From the NCBI RefSeq assembly GCF_900078395.1, contig NZ_FKLA01000009.1:1626614-1690613 (forward strand): a stretch of DNA of 64,000 nt, read 5' to 3'. Positions 41,721 to 50,878 of the stretch are shown here, piece by piece. Under the pieces are notes generated by a model. It had not been told where the DNA came from, did not search any database, and saw only the letters and a program-made list of their open reading frames with translations. The translations under genes and the position numbers were made by a program. The stretch is from Anaerotruncus rubiinfantis. Its GTDB lineage: Bacteria > Bacillota > Clostridia > Oscillospirales > Ruminococcaceae. Every line of letters begins with the position of its first letter. Within the stretch, counting starts at the first letter, position 1.

Positions 41721-42859
41721 ATGAGACGAAGTTACATATATATAACCCCATCTTTTCCTTTTTAAAACGCTGGTGGCTGCTCCTGCCGGGGCCGGTGGGC
41801 ATCTGCCTGGTGCTTCTCGCGCGGCAGAGCCCCGAAATGACCGAGAAACTCTATTCCAGCGGGATCTATCCTTGGATGGTGCGCGTTTGGGGCGGGCTTA
41901 CGTCGCTTCTGCCGTTTTCGCTCATTGAGCTTCTTATCTGCCTGATGATCCTTGGGGTGTTCGCGCTGCTTTTTCTGGTGATCCGCAGCCTGATCAAACG
42001 GGAGAAAAAAACAGATGCGCCGCCCGCCCGGATCGGCCTGCTCATCGGGCGGATGGCAAAGCTTTTGAGCTGTATTTTGTTCGCTTTTATCATCCTCTGC
42101 GGCCTCAACTATTACCGGCCGGAGTTCACCGCTTTCAGCGGCCTTGATGTGCGCGATTCCCCGGTGCAGGAACTGGCGGCGCTCTGTTCCGAACTTGCCG
42201 GCCGCGCGAATGAGCTGCGCGCGCAGATGCCGGAGGACGAAAACGGCGTGATGCGGCTGGAAACGGGGTATTATGCCACGGCGCGGGAAGCGCGCGCATC
42301 GTTTGGGAAGCTTTCGGAGGATTACAGCGTTCTGCCTGACCTGCCGATCAACCCAAAGCCGGTGATGAACAGTTGGTGGATGTCGCTGACTCAGATCACC
42401 GGGGTGTTTTCGCCGTACACCTACGAGGCGAATGTCAATATCGCGGCTCCGGACTACACCATCCCGGCGACCATCTGCCATGAACTGGCGCACACACGCG
42501 GCTTCATGCGCGAGGATGAAGCAAACTTCATCGGTTATCTCGCCTGTGAAAAAAGCGGAGATCCGCAGTTTACCTACAGCGGCGTGATGCTGGCGCTGGT
42601 GCATTCGATCAACCGGCTTTACAGCGTCGATTACAACGCCTTCTGCCAGGTGAACGATACCCTTTCGGATGGCGTACGGCGGGATTTCGCTTACAACAAC
42701 ACCTACTGGGAAAAGCATGAAGGCCCGGTGGCGGCCGTTTCCGAGGCGGTGAACGACACCTATCTCAAGGTGAACAACCAGCAGGATGGCACCCAGAGTT
42801 ATGGCCGGATGGTCGATCTGCTGCTGGCGGATTACCGGGCGCGCCATGCGGAGGGTTAG
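41717..42859 (+). CDS. DUF3810 membrane protein with a metallopeptidase motif
   Basis: This 380-residue protein has three N-terminal membrane segments (about 17-35, 60-92 and 115-130) and a cytosolic or external domain carrying ICHELAHTRGFMREDEANF (about 253-271). That is a zincin-like HExxH followed by a downstream Glu, typical of DUF3810. A protease role is suggested by the motif but unproven. ATGA overlap with the Smr gene suggests coupling. Confidence 0.85.
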   Translation: MNETKLHIYNPIFSFLKRWWLLLPGPVGICLVLLARQSPEMTEKLYSSGIYPWMVRVWGGLTSLLPFSLIELLICLMILGVFALLFLVIRSLIKREKKTDAPPARIGLLIGRMAKLLSCILFAFIILCGLNYYRPEFTAFSGLDVRDSPVQELAALCSELAGRANELRAQMPEDENGVMRLETGYYATAREARASFGKLSEDYSVLPDLPINPKPVMNSWWMSLTQITGVFSPYTYEANVNIAAPDYTIPATICHELAHTRGFMREDEANFIGYLACEKSGDPQFTYSGVMLALVHSINRLYSVDYNAFCQVNDTLSDGVRRDFAYNNTYWEKHEGPVAAVSEAVNDTYLKVNNQQDGTQSYGRMVDLLLADYRARHAEG

Positions 42860-42919
42860 TCATACTACTGCGCGTTTCATGTCGAGCGTTTTAGAAAATA
42901 ACACAAATTTTGTCAATAA

Positions 42920-44479
<1,560 letters not shown>

Positions 44480-44498
44480 GAGGGCTTATGGCGAAGCC

Positions 44499-44531
44499 AA
44501 AAGCCGCCGCAAATTTTTTGCGGCGGCTTTT
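44499..44531 (+). terminator. Intrinsic terminator after guaB
   Basis: AAAAGCCGCCGCAAA (44499-44513), loop TTT, TTTGCGGCGGCTTTT (44517-44531) plus one more T. Perfect 15-bp stem. Confidence 0.93.
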
Positions 44532-44599
44532 TCCGGTCTTTTCGGCGGCTGGAAAATCTGTTATACTGAATACATATGGATAAAAGGGGGGCAAATGGG

Positions 44600-45379
44600 A
44601 TGAATGTGGGGATCATCGGGCTTTCCCGTGACGGGAAAGCCGTGGCGGAGCATCTGCTCGGCAAGACCGCGCGCAACCTGTTTGCCTACGATCCGGACGG
44701 CCGCGTCCTGCCGGACGGCCTGCGGATGCTGCCGACGGCGGCGGAGCTTATTGACCGGTGCGGCAGGGTAATCCTCGCGCTCGAATCGCCGCGGGAGCTG
44801 ACCCTGCTTTTAAATAGCGTGGCGGAATACATCCGGGAGGGGAAGATCTTTATCGACCTGACCGACACAAGCCCGGCGCTGGCACATATGATTGCCAATG
44901 AGATGCGCAGGCGCGGAGCGCTTTATCTCGACTGCGGCGTGTTTGGACGGGACGGGCTGGCAGATGATTTTCTCTGTTTCGCGGGCGGCAGCAGCAGGGC
45001 CTTTGCCGAAGCGCAGCCGCTCATCCGCTGTTTCGCGCCCGGTTGCCGCTATATGGGGCCGTCTGGACGCGGCCGCGCGATGCGGCTGCTGTGCCGGTCG
45101 CTTGCGGCGCAGCTGCGGCGATCGGTCGGGGAGACCGGTGAATTGGCCGCGTCGTTCGGCATTGGGGAAGAATATCTGCTCGAGTGCCTTTCCGGCTTTG
45201 AGCGGATCGCTGACCCGCTGGCTGTCCTGCGCGGGGAACAGCCGCCGATGCCGGATGCTTTACTGGCGAAGGATGTGCGGCTGGTCGCGGAGATGGCGCG
45301 TCGGGCAGGCTTGGAATTGGGCGGCCTTCGATCGGCGGAAGAAGCATACAAATCCATGGACCCCATGGAATACAGATAG
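44600..45379 (+). CDS. Degenerate beta-hydroxyacid dehydrogenase-like protein
   Basis: This 259-residue protein follows the HIBADH/6PGDH layout: N-terminal Rossmann half, then an all-helical half. Key residues deviate. The nucleotide loop reads GLSRDG where GxGxxG is expected, and the position of the catalytic Lys after the GPSGRG loop (about 158) is Arg (RAMRLLC). ATG 44600 has GGGGGG eight bases upstream; an in-frame ATG at 44576 lacks a site. It lies 11 bases before ddh, so the two are co-transcribed. It may be inactive, or use a different chemistry. Confidence 0.65.
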   Translation: MNVGIIGLSRDGKAVAEHLLGKTARNLFAYDPDGRVLPDGLRMLPTAAELIDRCGRVILALESPRELTLLLNSVAEYIREGKIFIDLTDTSPALAHMIANEMRRRGALYLDCGVFGRDGLADDFLCFAGGSSRAFAEAQPLIRCFAPGCRYMGPSGRGRAMRLLCRSLAAQLRRSVGETGELAASFGIGEEYLLECLSGFERIADPLAVLRGEQPPMPDALLAKDVRLVAEMARRAGLELGGLRSAEEAYKSMDPMEYR

Positions 45380-45390
45380 GGAGGAACTAT

Positions 45391-46377
45391 ATGGAAAACA
45401 AAATTCGGATTGGCATTGTGGGTTATGGCAACCTTGGACGCGGCGTTGAGCTTGCCGTCACGAAAAACCCGGACATGGAACTGACTGCGGTGTTCACCAG
45501 GCGCGACCCGTCGCAGGTGAAGCTTGCGGTAACAGGCGTCAAGGCGCTGCATGTGGATGACGCGGCGTCGATGCGGGATAAAATTGACGTAATGATCCTC
45601 TGCGGCGGTTCGGCAACCGACCTGCCGGAACAGGGCCCGCGGTTTGCAAGGGATTTTTGCACGATTGACAGCTTCGATACCCATGCGAAAATTCCGGAAT
45701 ATTTCGCGGCGGTGGACGCGGCGGCCAAGGAAGGTAATCACATTTCCATTATTTCGGTGGGCTGGGATCCGGGCCTTTTCTCCTTGAACCGCATCTATGC
45801 GGAATCGATCCTGCCGGACGGCGACACCTATACCTTCTGGGGACGCGGTGTCAGCCAGGGCCATTCGGATGCAATCCGCCGGGTGAAAGGGGTCAAAAAT
45901 GCCGTTCAGTATACCGTCCCGGTTCCGGAAGCGATCGAAGCGGTCCGTTCCGGTTCGCGCCCCTCGCTTTCCACCCGGCAGAAGCACACCCGCGAATGCT
46001 TTGTGGTTGCGCAGGAAGGCGCTGACCTTGCGCGGATTGAAGCGGAGATCAAGGAGATGCCTAACTACTTCGCGGATTATGACACCAGCGTGACTTTTAT
46101 CACCGAGGAAGAACTCCAGCGCGATCATGCAGGCATCCCGCACGGCGGCTTTGTGATGCGTTCAGGTGAGAGCAAAAGCGGCACCCGCCAGCTGATCGAA
46201 TATTCACTCACTCTCGATTCGAACCCAGAATTCACCTCGAGTGTGCTCGTGGCCTATGCCCGCGCGGCCTTTCGGCTCGCGCAAAAGGGTGAGTCCGGCG
46301 CGCGAAGCGTGTTTGATATCGCACCCGCGCTGCTTTCTCCGAAAAACGGGGAGGAGCTGCGCAGGACGCTGCTTTAA
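45391..46377 (+). CDS. ddh: meso-Diaminopimelate D-dehydrogenase
   Basis: This 328-residue NADPH enzyme makes meso-diaminopimelate from tetrahydrodipicolinate in one step. The Rossmann motif IRIGIVGYGNLGRGVEL (about 5-21), CGGSATDLPEQGP (about 71-83), SVGWDPGLFSLNR (about 120-132) and WGRGVSQGHSDAIRR (about 150-164) match Ddh closely. GGAGG precedes the ATG. Its product supplies lysine and peptidoglycan. Confidence 0.95.
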   Translation: MENKIRIGIVGYGNLGRGVELAVTKNPDMELTAVFTRRDPSQVKLAVTGVKALHVDDAASMRDKIDVMILCGGSATDLPEQGPRFARDFCTIDSFDTHAKIPEYFAAVDAAAKEGNHISIISVGWDPGLFSLNRIYAESILPDGDTYTFWGRGVSQGHSDAIRRVKGVKNAVQYTVPVPEAIEAVRSGSRPSLSTRQKHTRECFVVAQEGADLARIEAEIKEMPNYFADYDTSVTFITEEELQRDHAGIPHGGFVMRSGESKSGTRQLIEYSLTLDSNPEFTSSVLVAYARAAFRLAQKGESGARSVFDIAPALLSPKNGEELRRTLL

Positions 46378-46387
46378 CCGGAAAAGG

Positions 46388-46425
46388 AAAGGCGTCTCCC
46401 AATAGAATCGGGAGACGCCTTTTTT
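46388..46425. terminator. Bidirectional terminator between ddh and the AlaX-like gene
   Basis: AAAGGCGTCTCCC (46388-46400) and GGGAGACGCCTTT (46410-46422), with T-runs on the plus strand and a shorter A-side. It lies between converging genes. Confidence 0.88.
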
Positions 46426-47569
46426 ATGTCCGAAGAAAGGATTCGATCGCTTCCCCGCGGCCTTGCAGGGAACCCTGCGCCAGCACGGCGGTGCCGCCTC
46501 CGCGGCCGGAGAAAGCTCCGTTCAATTTTTTGCAGAGCACGCGCACGTCCTGCGATTTTGAACCGAGCGCATATTTCCATCCGTCTGTTTCATTTCCGGA
46601 CAGGACCGCGGCAAACCCGCCGCAGCGCTCAGAAAGGATCAGACAGAATCTGCGCAGTTCACCAGGCGTACAGTTTTCTTCAAAAACAACCAGATTTTCC
46701 GGTCCGGCCAGGCGGTCCGCCTTCAGCATGAAAAGCTGCTCCTGCAAAGCGGAGAATTCCTGTTTGCGCGCGGAAAGCTCGTCCGAAAGACGCACGACCG
46801 CATCGTAGGCTTCCGCGGGCTTTACCGAAAGCATGGCCGCGATGCGCGAAACGGTGGAGAGTTTCTCCTCGTAATCATTTACGGCACGTTCACCGCAGAG
46901 CAGCCAGACGCGCAGGCCCCCTTTGTAGCGTTGAGAGGAGATCAGCTTGAGAATTCCAACCTCGCCGGTTCTGGCGCAATGCGTGCCGCAGCAGGCGCAG
47001 ATGTCGCTGCCCGGGATGGTCACGATACGCACCCTGCCAGAGAGCTCTTTTTTACTGCGGTAAGGCAGAGTTTCCAATTCCGTCGGAGAGGGATAGGAAA
47101 CCTCTACGGGGAGGTCCGCGTAGATGGACTCATTGGCAAGCAGTTCCGCTTTGCGGAGCTGTTCGGCATTCAGCTCGCCATTTAAATCAATCGTGATTGC
47201 ATCGTGTCCCATGTGAAAGCCGACATTATCAAGCCCGTAGAGCCGGTGCAGAATTCCGGAAACGATGTGTTCTCCGGTGTGATGCTGCATAAAACCGAAA
47301 CGCCGCGCCCAGTCGATTTCACCTGTCACAAGATCGCCAAGCGTAAGCGGCCCGTCGGTATAATGGACGATCTCGCCGTCCTTTTCATGTACGCCGCACA
47401 CCCTGACGCCGCCAAGCGTGCCGGTGTCGGATGGCTGTCCACCACCTTCAGGGTAGAAGGCAGTGCGGTCGAGCGTGACCGCGTAACCGCCCTCGCGCGG
47501 CGCGCAGCCGGTCACCGCGGCAGTGAAGGTTTTGCAGTAAGCATCCTGATAGAAAAGCTTTTCGGTCAT
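46424..47569 (-). CDS. AlaX-type alanyl-tRNA editing protein with DHHA1 domain
   Basis: This 381-residue protein has the alanyl-tRNA synthetase second additional domain: FYPEGGGQPSDTG (about 38-50), zinc ligands HHTGEH (about 97-102) and CCGTHCARTGE (about 190-200). A coiled coil and a DHHA1 domain ending in GRGGGTAVLAQGS follow. There is no synthetase catalytic core, so it is a free-standing editor that clears Ser or Gly mischarged on tRNA-Ala. ATG 47569 is chosen with AAAGGATG upstream; longer readings cross the hairpin-rich spacer. Confidence 0.88.
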   Translation of the reverse strand: MTEKLFYQDAYCKTFTAAVTGCAPREGGYAVTLDRTAFYPEGGGQPSDTGTLGGVRVCGVHEKDGEIVHYTDGPLTLGDLVTGEIDWARRFGFMQHHTGEHIVSGILHRLYGLDNVGFHMGHDAITIDLNGELNAEQLRKAELLANESIYADLPVEVSYPSPTELETLPYRSKKELSGRVRIVTIPGSDICACCGTHCARTGEVGILKLISSQRYKGGLRVWLLCGERAVNDYEEKLSTVSRIAAMLSVKPAEAYDAVVRLSDELSARKQEFSALQEQLFMLKADRLAGPENLVVFEENCTPGELRRFCLILSERCGGFAAVLSGNETDGWKYALGSKSQDVRVLCKKLNGAFSGRGGGTAVLAQGSLQGRGEAIESFLRT

Positions 47570-47668
47570 GTCATTGATCATCCTTTGTTTGAATGTTTTT
47601 GGCGAGGGATTATTGCGCTTTGGGACGGCAGCGCCGCGGGCACGAATTTTCCTACGCATAAAGTGAAT

Positions 47669-47714
47669 TGGCCATCGGGCAGGAAGCCGGAGCACCGGCG
47701 TATCTGCCTGGCCA
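47669..47714. repeat. Imperfect hairpin in the AlaX-GDPD spacer
   Basis: Nested arms TGGCCA (47669-47674 and 47709-47714), GGCAG/CTGCC (47678-47682, 47704-47708) and GCCGG/CCGGC (47686-47690, 47695-47699) stack into a long imperfect stem. No T-run follows. Confidence 0.5.
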
Positions 47715-47718
47715 TAAG

Positions 47719-47759
47719 CCCGTGGTATAATAGCCGCTCTGCGGCTATTATACCACGGG
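47719..47759. repeat. Perfect 19-bp inverted repeat at the end of the GDPD gene
   Basis: CCCGTGGTATAATAGCCGC (47719-47737), loop TCT, GCGGCTATTATACCACGGG (47741-47759). The GDPD stop codon (47750-47748) is inside the right arm and a second in-frame stop follows at once. No T-run follows on either strand. Confidence 0.8.
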
Positions 47760-48494
47760 ATGCAAGGGCGTTTTTTCGTAAAGTTCCCGCGTGTAAGCGG
47801 GACGGTCAGTAATAACCGCCTGCACGCCTTTGCGGCGGGCGAAGAGCAGATCGCGGTCATCTTCGACCGCCCAGGTGTGCAGCGCGATGCCATATCGTTT
47901 GCAGTCCTCGGTAAAGCCGGGTTCCTCCAGCGCGTAGACCGGCGGATGCAGCGCATTCGCCGCAAGACGCAATGCAAACTGCTGCGCGTCAATCCAGCCG
48001 CCGATATAAAGAAATCCAATTTGGGCCTGCGGATCCTGTTCCCGCAGCCCCATCAGCGTGTATGGATTAAAAGAAGAATAGAATACGCGGCCGCGCATGC
48101 CCATCTGCCGTTCGAGTGCAATGAGTGTTTGCTCAAAGGCGGGATATGTGGTAAGACCACTTTTGACTTCCACGTTTATGATTAAACCAGTTGGATTTAT
48201 AAGCTCGTAAACTTCCGCAAGCGCCGGGATACGGGCGATCCCGTAACCGGGGATTGGATTCGACACATCCAGCCGTTTGAGCTGTGCGAGTGTCCGGTCG
48301 TGCACCAACCCGATTTCACCGCTGACCCGCTCAAGGGTGCTGTCGTGAATGACGACGGGGATTCCATCCGCGCTCAGATGTACGTCCAGTTCGATTCCAT
48401 CGGCCCCTTCACGAACAGTCTGTTCAAACGCTTCCATGGTATTTTCAGGCGCTTTTGAGGACGCGCCTCGATGTGCCCAGATTTGAGTAGCCAT
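47748..48494 (-). CDS. Glycerophosphodiester phosphodiesterase family protein
   Basis: This 248-residue TIM-barrel enzyme has WAHRGASSKAPENTMEAF (about 6-23) and IELDVHLSADGIPVVIHD (about 33-50), the catalytic His and metal ligands of GDPD, plus NVEVKSG (about 105-111). It releases glycerol 3-phosphate from glycerophosphodiesters. No signal peptide is visible, so it is cytoplasmic. GGAGG precedes ATG 48494. Confidence 0.92.
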   Translation of the reverse strand: MATQIWAHRGASSKAPENTMEAFEQTVREGADGIELDVHLSADGIPVVIHDSTLERVSGEIGLVHDRTLAQLKRLDVSNPIPGYGIARIPALAEVYELINPTGLIINVEVKSGLTTYPAFEQTLIALERQMGMRGRVFYSSFNPYTLMGLREQDPQAQIGFLYIGGWIDAQQFALRLAANALHPPVYALEEPGFTEDCKRYGIALHTWAVEDDRDLLFARRKGVQAVITDRPAYTRELYEKTPLHPVV

Positions 48495-48566
48495 CGTTTG
48501 CCTCCGCTCATGATGTAATCCTGCCATTCTATGCGGACACGGCGCGTGAGGTGCGCCGGGCTGCCC

Positions 48567-48588
48567 CGCGGTCCCGGGTGGGACCGCG
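48567..48588. repeat. GC-rich hairpin, 9-bp arms
   Basis: CGCGGTCCC (48567-48575), loop GGGT, GGGACCGCG (48580-48588), in the spacer between the MFS and GDPD genes. Confidence 0.6.
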
Positions 48589-48610
48589 CAGGCGGCTGAG
48601 ACGCCCGTAA

Positions 48611-48652
48611 ATATTGGCCCCGGGTAAAAGGCATTTTACCCGGGGCCAATAT
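48611..48652. repeat. Perfect 19-bp inverted repeat after the MFS gene
   Basis: ATATTGGCCCCGGGTAAAA (48611-48629), loop GGCA, TTTTACCCGGGGCCAATAT (48634-48652), 10 bases downstream of the MFS stop. It is a very stable 3'-end stem without a clean T-run. Confidence 0.8.
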
Positions 48653-48662
48653 CAGGGCAGCC

Positions 48663-49871
48663 CTATTGGTCGCAGTTGCGCACCGAAGGGACAAAGATGC
48701 ACAGAACGCCGCTTGCGAGGACAACGATTCCAGCAAGTAAAAACCAGTTTTCAAGGCCGATGATTTCCGCAGTCGCGCCGGAAAGCGCCAGGCCGAGCGG
48801 TGTGGCGAGGGTCAGGATGCTTGTGGAAAGGGACATCACCCGGCCGAGATATTCCGGCTCCACCTTTTCCTGAAAAAGCGCGATCGAAACACCCGAGAAA
48901 AATGGACAGGCGAAGCCCATGACAGCCGAAAGAAAGGCGAAAATGACAAATCCGGACGGCGGAAGCAGCCCGGTGAGCACAAGCGCCACCCCCATGAGGA
49001 AGATCGAACCGATAATTGAAACGATTTTTCGAGAAAAGCCTCCCCACGCGCCGAGCAGGATCGAACCAGCCATCATCCCGACCGAAAAGACGATCTCCGC
49101 AATGCTTGCGTGGGTGGCAGTCCCGCCAAAATAATCCATCGAGAGCAGCGGGTAGAGCGCGCCGGCCGGGGAGAATGCCAGGAAGAAAAGCGCGCTCACA
49201 AGCAGAAGCCCGTAAAGCCCCTTATGCGAACGCAGGACGCGCAGGCCATCGAGCGCTTCCCGGATGATATGGGGCCGTTCGGTATGCCGCATCTCCAGTT
49301 TGGGGATGGTGCAGACGGCAAGAGAACCCATGCCGACCAGCGCGCCGAGCACGTCAAGAAAGACGATCGCTTCCAGATCCCACGCCGCATAAAGCATCGC
49401 GGCCAGCGCGGGCCCGATAATCATCGATACGGACTGCAGGGTCTGCGAGTACCCCGCGCATCGGGTGAGCTGATCCGCGGGGACGAGCAGCGGGGTGACG
49501 GCGGAGAGCGACGGCGCATGGAATGCCGAACCGGCCGACCGGATAAACAGGACAAGCAGGAAGAGCCAGAGCGGCAGGTCGGCGAAGATCCCGACAATCA
49601 CGATCGCAAGGCAGGCCATAGCGATACAGAAGTCGGAGGTGAGCATGATCTTTTTGCGGTCCCACCGGTCGACCAGAACGCCGGCGAATGGCCCGAGCAG
49701 CCCCTGCGGCAGAAAACCGAGCAGGTAACCGACTGAGAGGACCATGGGAGAGCGGGTGGTATCGGTGAGATAGAGGACGATCGCGAACTGCACGATCGAG
49801 CTGGTCAGCAGAGAGACGGCCTGCCCCGACCAGATGGTGAAAAAGGTGCGTTTCCAGTGTGTCTGGTTCAT
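48663..49871 (-). CDS. MFS exporter related to Mef macrolide efflux proteins
   Basis: This 402-residue protein has 12 predicted transmembrane segments. The opening WSGQAVSLLTSSIVQFAIVL (about 12-31), GFLPQGLLGPFAGVLVDRWD (about 51-70), AVTPLLVPADQLTRCAGYSQ (about 126-145) and LFQEKVEPEYLGRVMSL (about 334-350) closely follow the Mef(A) pattern as I recall it. ATG 49871 has AAAGGAG upstream. A 250-base leader with a tiny ORF and alternative stems precedes it, as for antibiotic-inducible genes. Macrolide export is a hypothesis; other drugs are possible. Confidence 0.8.
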   Translation of the reverse strand: MNQTHWKRTFFTIWSGQAVSLLTSSIVQFAIVLYLTDTTRSPMVLSVGYLLGFLPQGLLGPFAGVLVDRWDRKKIMLTSDFCIAMACLAIVIVGIFADLPLWLFLLVLFIRSAGSAFHAPSLSAVTPLLVPADQLTRCAGYSQTLQSVSMIIGPALAAMLYAAWDLEAIVFLDVLGALVGMGSLAVCTIPKLEMRHTERPHIIREALDGLRVLRSHKGLYGLLLVSALFFLAFSPAGALYPLLSMDYFGGTATHASIAEIVFSVGMMAGSILLGAWGGFSRKIVSIIGSIFLMGVALVLTGLLPPSGFVIFAFLSAVMGFACPFFSGVSIALFQEKVEPEYLGRVMSLSTSILTLATPLGLALSGATAEIIGLENWFLLAGIVVLASGVLCIFVPSVRNCDQ

Positions 49872-49890
49872 AAAACTCCTTTGCGGGCGC

Positions 49891-49930
49891 AAAAAAAGCG
49901 CAAACGATTCCCATGCGGGCCCGCTTACGC
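49891..49930 (-). terminator. Leader terminator before the Mef-like gene
   Basis: On the minus strand GCGTAAGCG (49930-49922) pairs with CGTTTGCGC (49906-49898), nine pairs including two G-U, followed by seven T (49897-49891). It ends 20 bases before the start codon, so it would stop transcription upstream of the gene unless disrupted. Confidence 0.7.
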
Positions 49931-50016
49931 ATACCGGTCAAAAGACAGAAAGAGACAGCATTCCCATGAAGCGGTCAGCCGCGCTGATTCTCTGCTGAAA
50001 TTTCCCGGATACGTAA
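49925..50016 (-). promoter_or_regulatory. Candidate antiterminator stem in the Mef-like leader
   Basis: On the minus strand TTACGTATCCGG (50016-50005) pairs with CCGGTATGCGTAA (49937-49925), 12 pairs with one bulge and one G-U. Its right arm shares GCGTAA with the left arm of the terminator, so the two structures exclude each other. Confidence 0.55.
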
Positions 50017-50066
50017 AACAACAAAACCCGTCACAGGCCTTTTTGGTGTATGTACGGCGAGGAAAC

Positions 50067-50096
50067 TTAGAAGAACCAGAATTGCAATGCCATCAT
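50067..50096 (-). CDS. Leader peptide of the Mef-like gene (8-9 codons)
   Basis: AAGGAG (50105-50100) precedes two adjacent ATG codons (50096, 50093); the second has the better spacing of six bases. The frame reads MALQFWFF from the second ATG, then TAA (50069-50067). It begins about 25 bases after the predicted transcription start. The size, aromatic end and position resemble ribosome-stalling leaders of resistance genes, but no known stall motif is matched. Confidence 0.55.
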   Translation of the reverse strand: MMALQFWFF

Positions 50097-50125
50097 AAAC
50101 TCCTTCACGGTGAAATGTAAGGGAT

Positions 50126-50154
50126 ATTATAACTGAGGGGAGCTGTTTTGTCAA
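50126..50154 (-). promoter_or_regulatory. Perfect consensus SigA promoter of the Mef-like gene
   Basis: On the minus strand TTGACA (50154-50149), 17 bases, TATAAT (50131-50126). Both hexamers and the spacer are consensus. Start is near 50119. The -35 is only six bases from the divergent -35 at 50161. Confidence 0.9.
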
Positions 50155-50160
50155 TCCCGG

Positions 50161-50190
50161 TTGACAGAGTTTAATGGCAAGGTTTAAGAT
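50161..50190 (+). promoter_or_regulatory. Promoter of the YgjP-like gene, back to back with the Mef promoter
   Basis: TTGACA (50161-50166), 18 bases, TAAGAT (50185-50190). Start is near 50197, just before the AGGAGGGGG site at 50201. The two divergent -35 boxes form an inverted repeat TGTCAA-N6-TTGACA (50149-50166). Confidence 0.65.
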
Positions 50191-50215
50191 TGTAAAAACA
50201 AGGAGGGGGATCGCG

Positions 50216-50798
50216 ATGCGGCGCAGCGTTGGCACAATCACCTATGAACTTACCTATAAGCGGGTCAAGAACCTGAACCTGCGCGTCACCGGGGAGGGGG
50301 AGGTGCGCGTCTCCGCGCCCAAACGCGCGCCGGCCGGGGAAATCGACCGGTTTGTCGCCTCACGGGCCGCGTGGATCGAGGCGGCGCGCGCCCGGATCGC
50401 CGTGCGGAAGCGAGGCGGCGCGCGCCCGGATCGCCGTGCGGAAGGCGCAGGCGCAGGCGGCGGACACAGAATATACCGACGCCCAGTGCTTGGCCGCGTT
50501 TAACGCGGTGAGTGATGAAATTTATCCGCTTTTCGCGGATATCCTGCCGGGGAAACCAAAGATCCAGGTGCGGCAGATGAAGACCCGTTGGGGCGTCTGC
50601 CATGTGGCAAAAAACTGCATCACCCTCAATAAGCAGCTGATAGCAAAACCGAAGGCGGCGCTCGAGTATGTGGTGCTGCACGAATATGTGCACTTTCTGC
50701 ATCCGGATCACCAGAAAGGGTTCCACGAAACGATGGCCAAATTGATGCCGGACTACAAAGCGCGGCGCGCATTGCTGCGGGCGGTTCCAGTGAATTGA
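50216..50798 (+). pseudogene. YgjP-like zinc metallopeptidase gene, frameshifted by a 34-bp duplication
   Basis: The first frame runs from ATG 50216 (AGGAGGGGG six bases upstream) through MRRSVGTITYELTYKRVKNL to about codon 65, then is shifted at a perfect tandem duplication (50377-50410 and 50411-50444). The downstream frame carries the rest: VRQMKTRWGVCHVAKN, the zinc site VVLHEYVHFLHPDH and the end at 50798. Removing one repeat copy joins both frames exactly (RIAVRK then AQAQAADTE). The intact product would be about 182 residues, near the usual YgjP/DUF45 size. Confidence 0.85.
50377..50444 (+). repeat. Perfect 34-bp tandem duplication
   Basis: Bases 50377-50410 and 50411-50444 are identical, each starting CGAGGCGGCGCG and ending GTGCGGAAG. 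The unit length is not a multiple of three, so the two-copy state breaks the YgjP reading frame. Confidence 0.95.
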
Positions 50799-50848
50799 AT
50801 TGTGCAAAGTTCCTATAAATAAAAACATATATTTGTTTATTTGTCTAA

Positions 50849-50866
50849 TTGTCAAAAGTTTAACAA
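50849..50866 (+). promoter_or_regulatory. Rex-like operator 1 upstream of adhE
   Basis: TTGTCAAAAGTTTAACAA matches the clostridial Rex pattern TTGTTAAN4TTAACAA with one changed base. It contains the -35 of the predicted adhE promoter. Confidence 0.7.
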
Positions 50867-50877
50867 TATGATATTAT
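50849..50877 (+). promoter_or_regulatory. SigA promoter of adhE
   Basis: TTGTCA (50849-50854), 17 bases, TATTAT (50872-50877). Start is near 50884, inside the second Rex-like site. Confidence 0.65.
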
Positions 50878-50878
50878 A

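Noticed and set aside
47570..48019. N-terminal extension of the AlaX-like protein
   Set aside because: It would overlap the GDPD gene and translate across perfect hairpins. The AlaX fold starts at ATG 47569.
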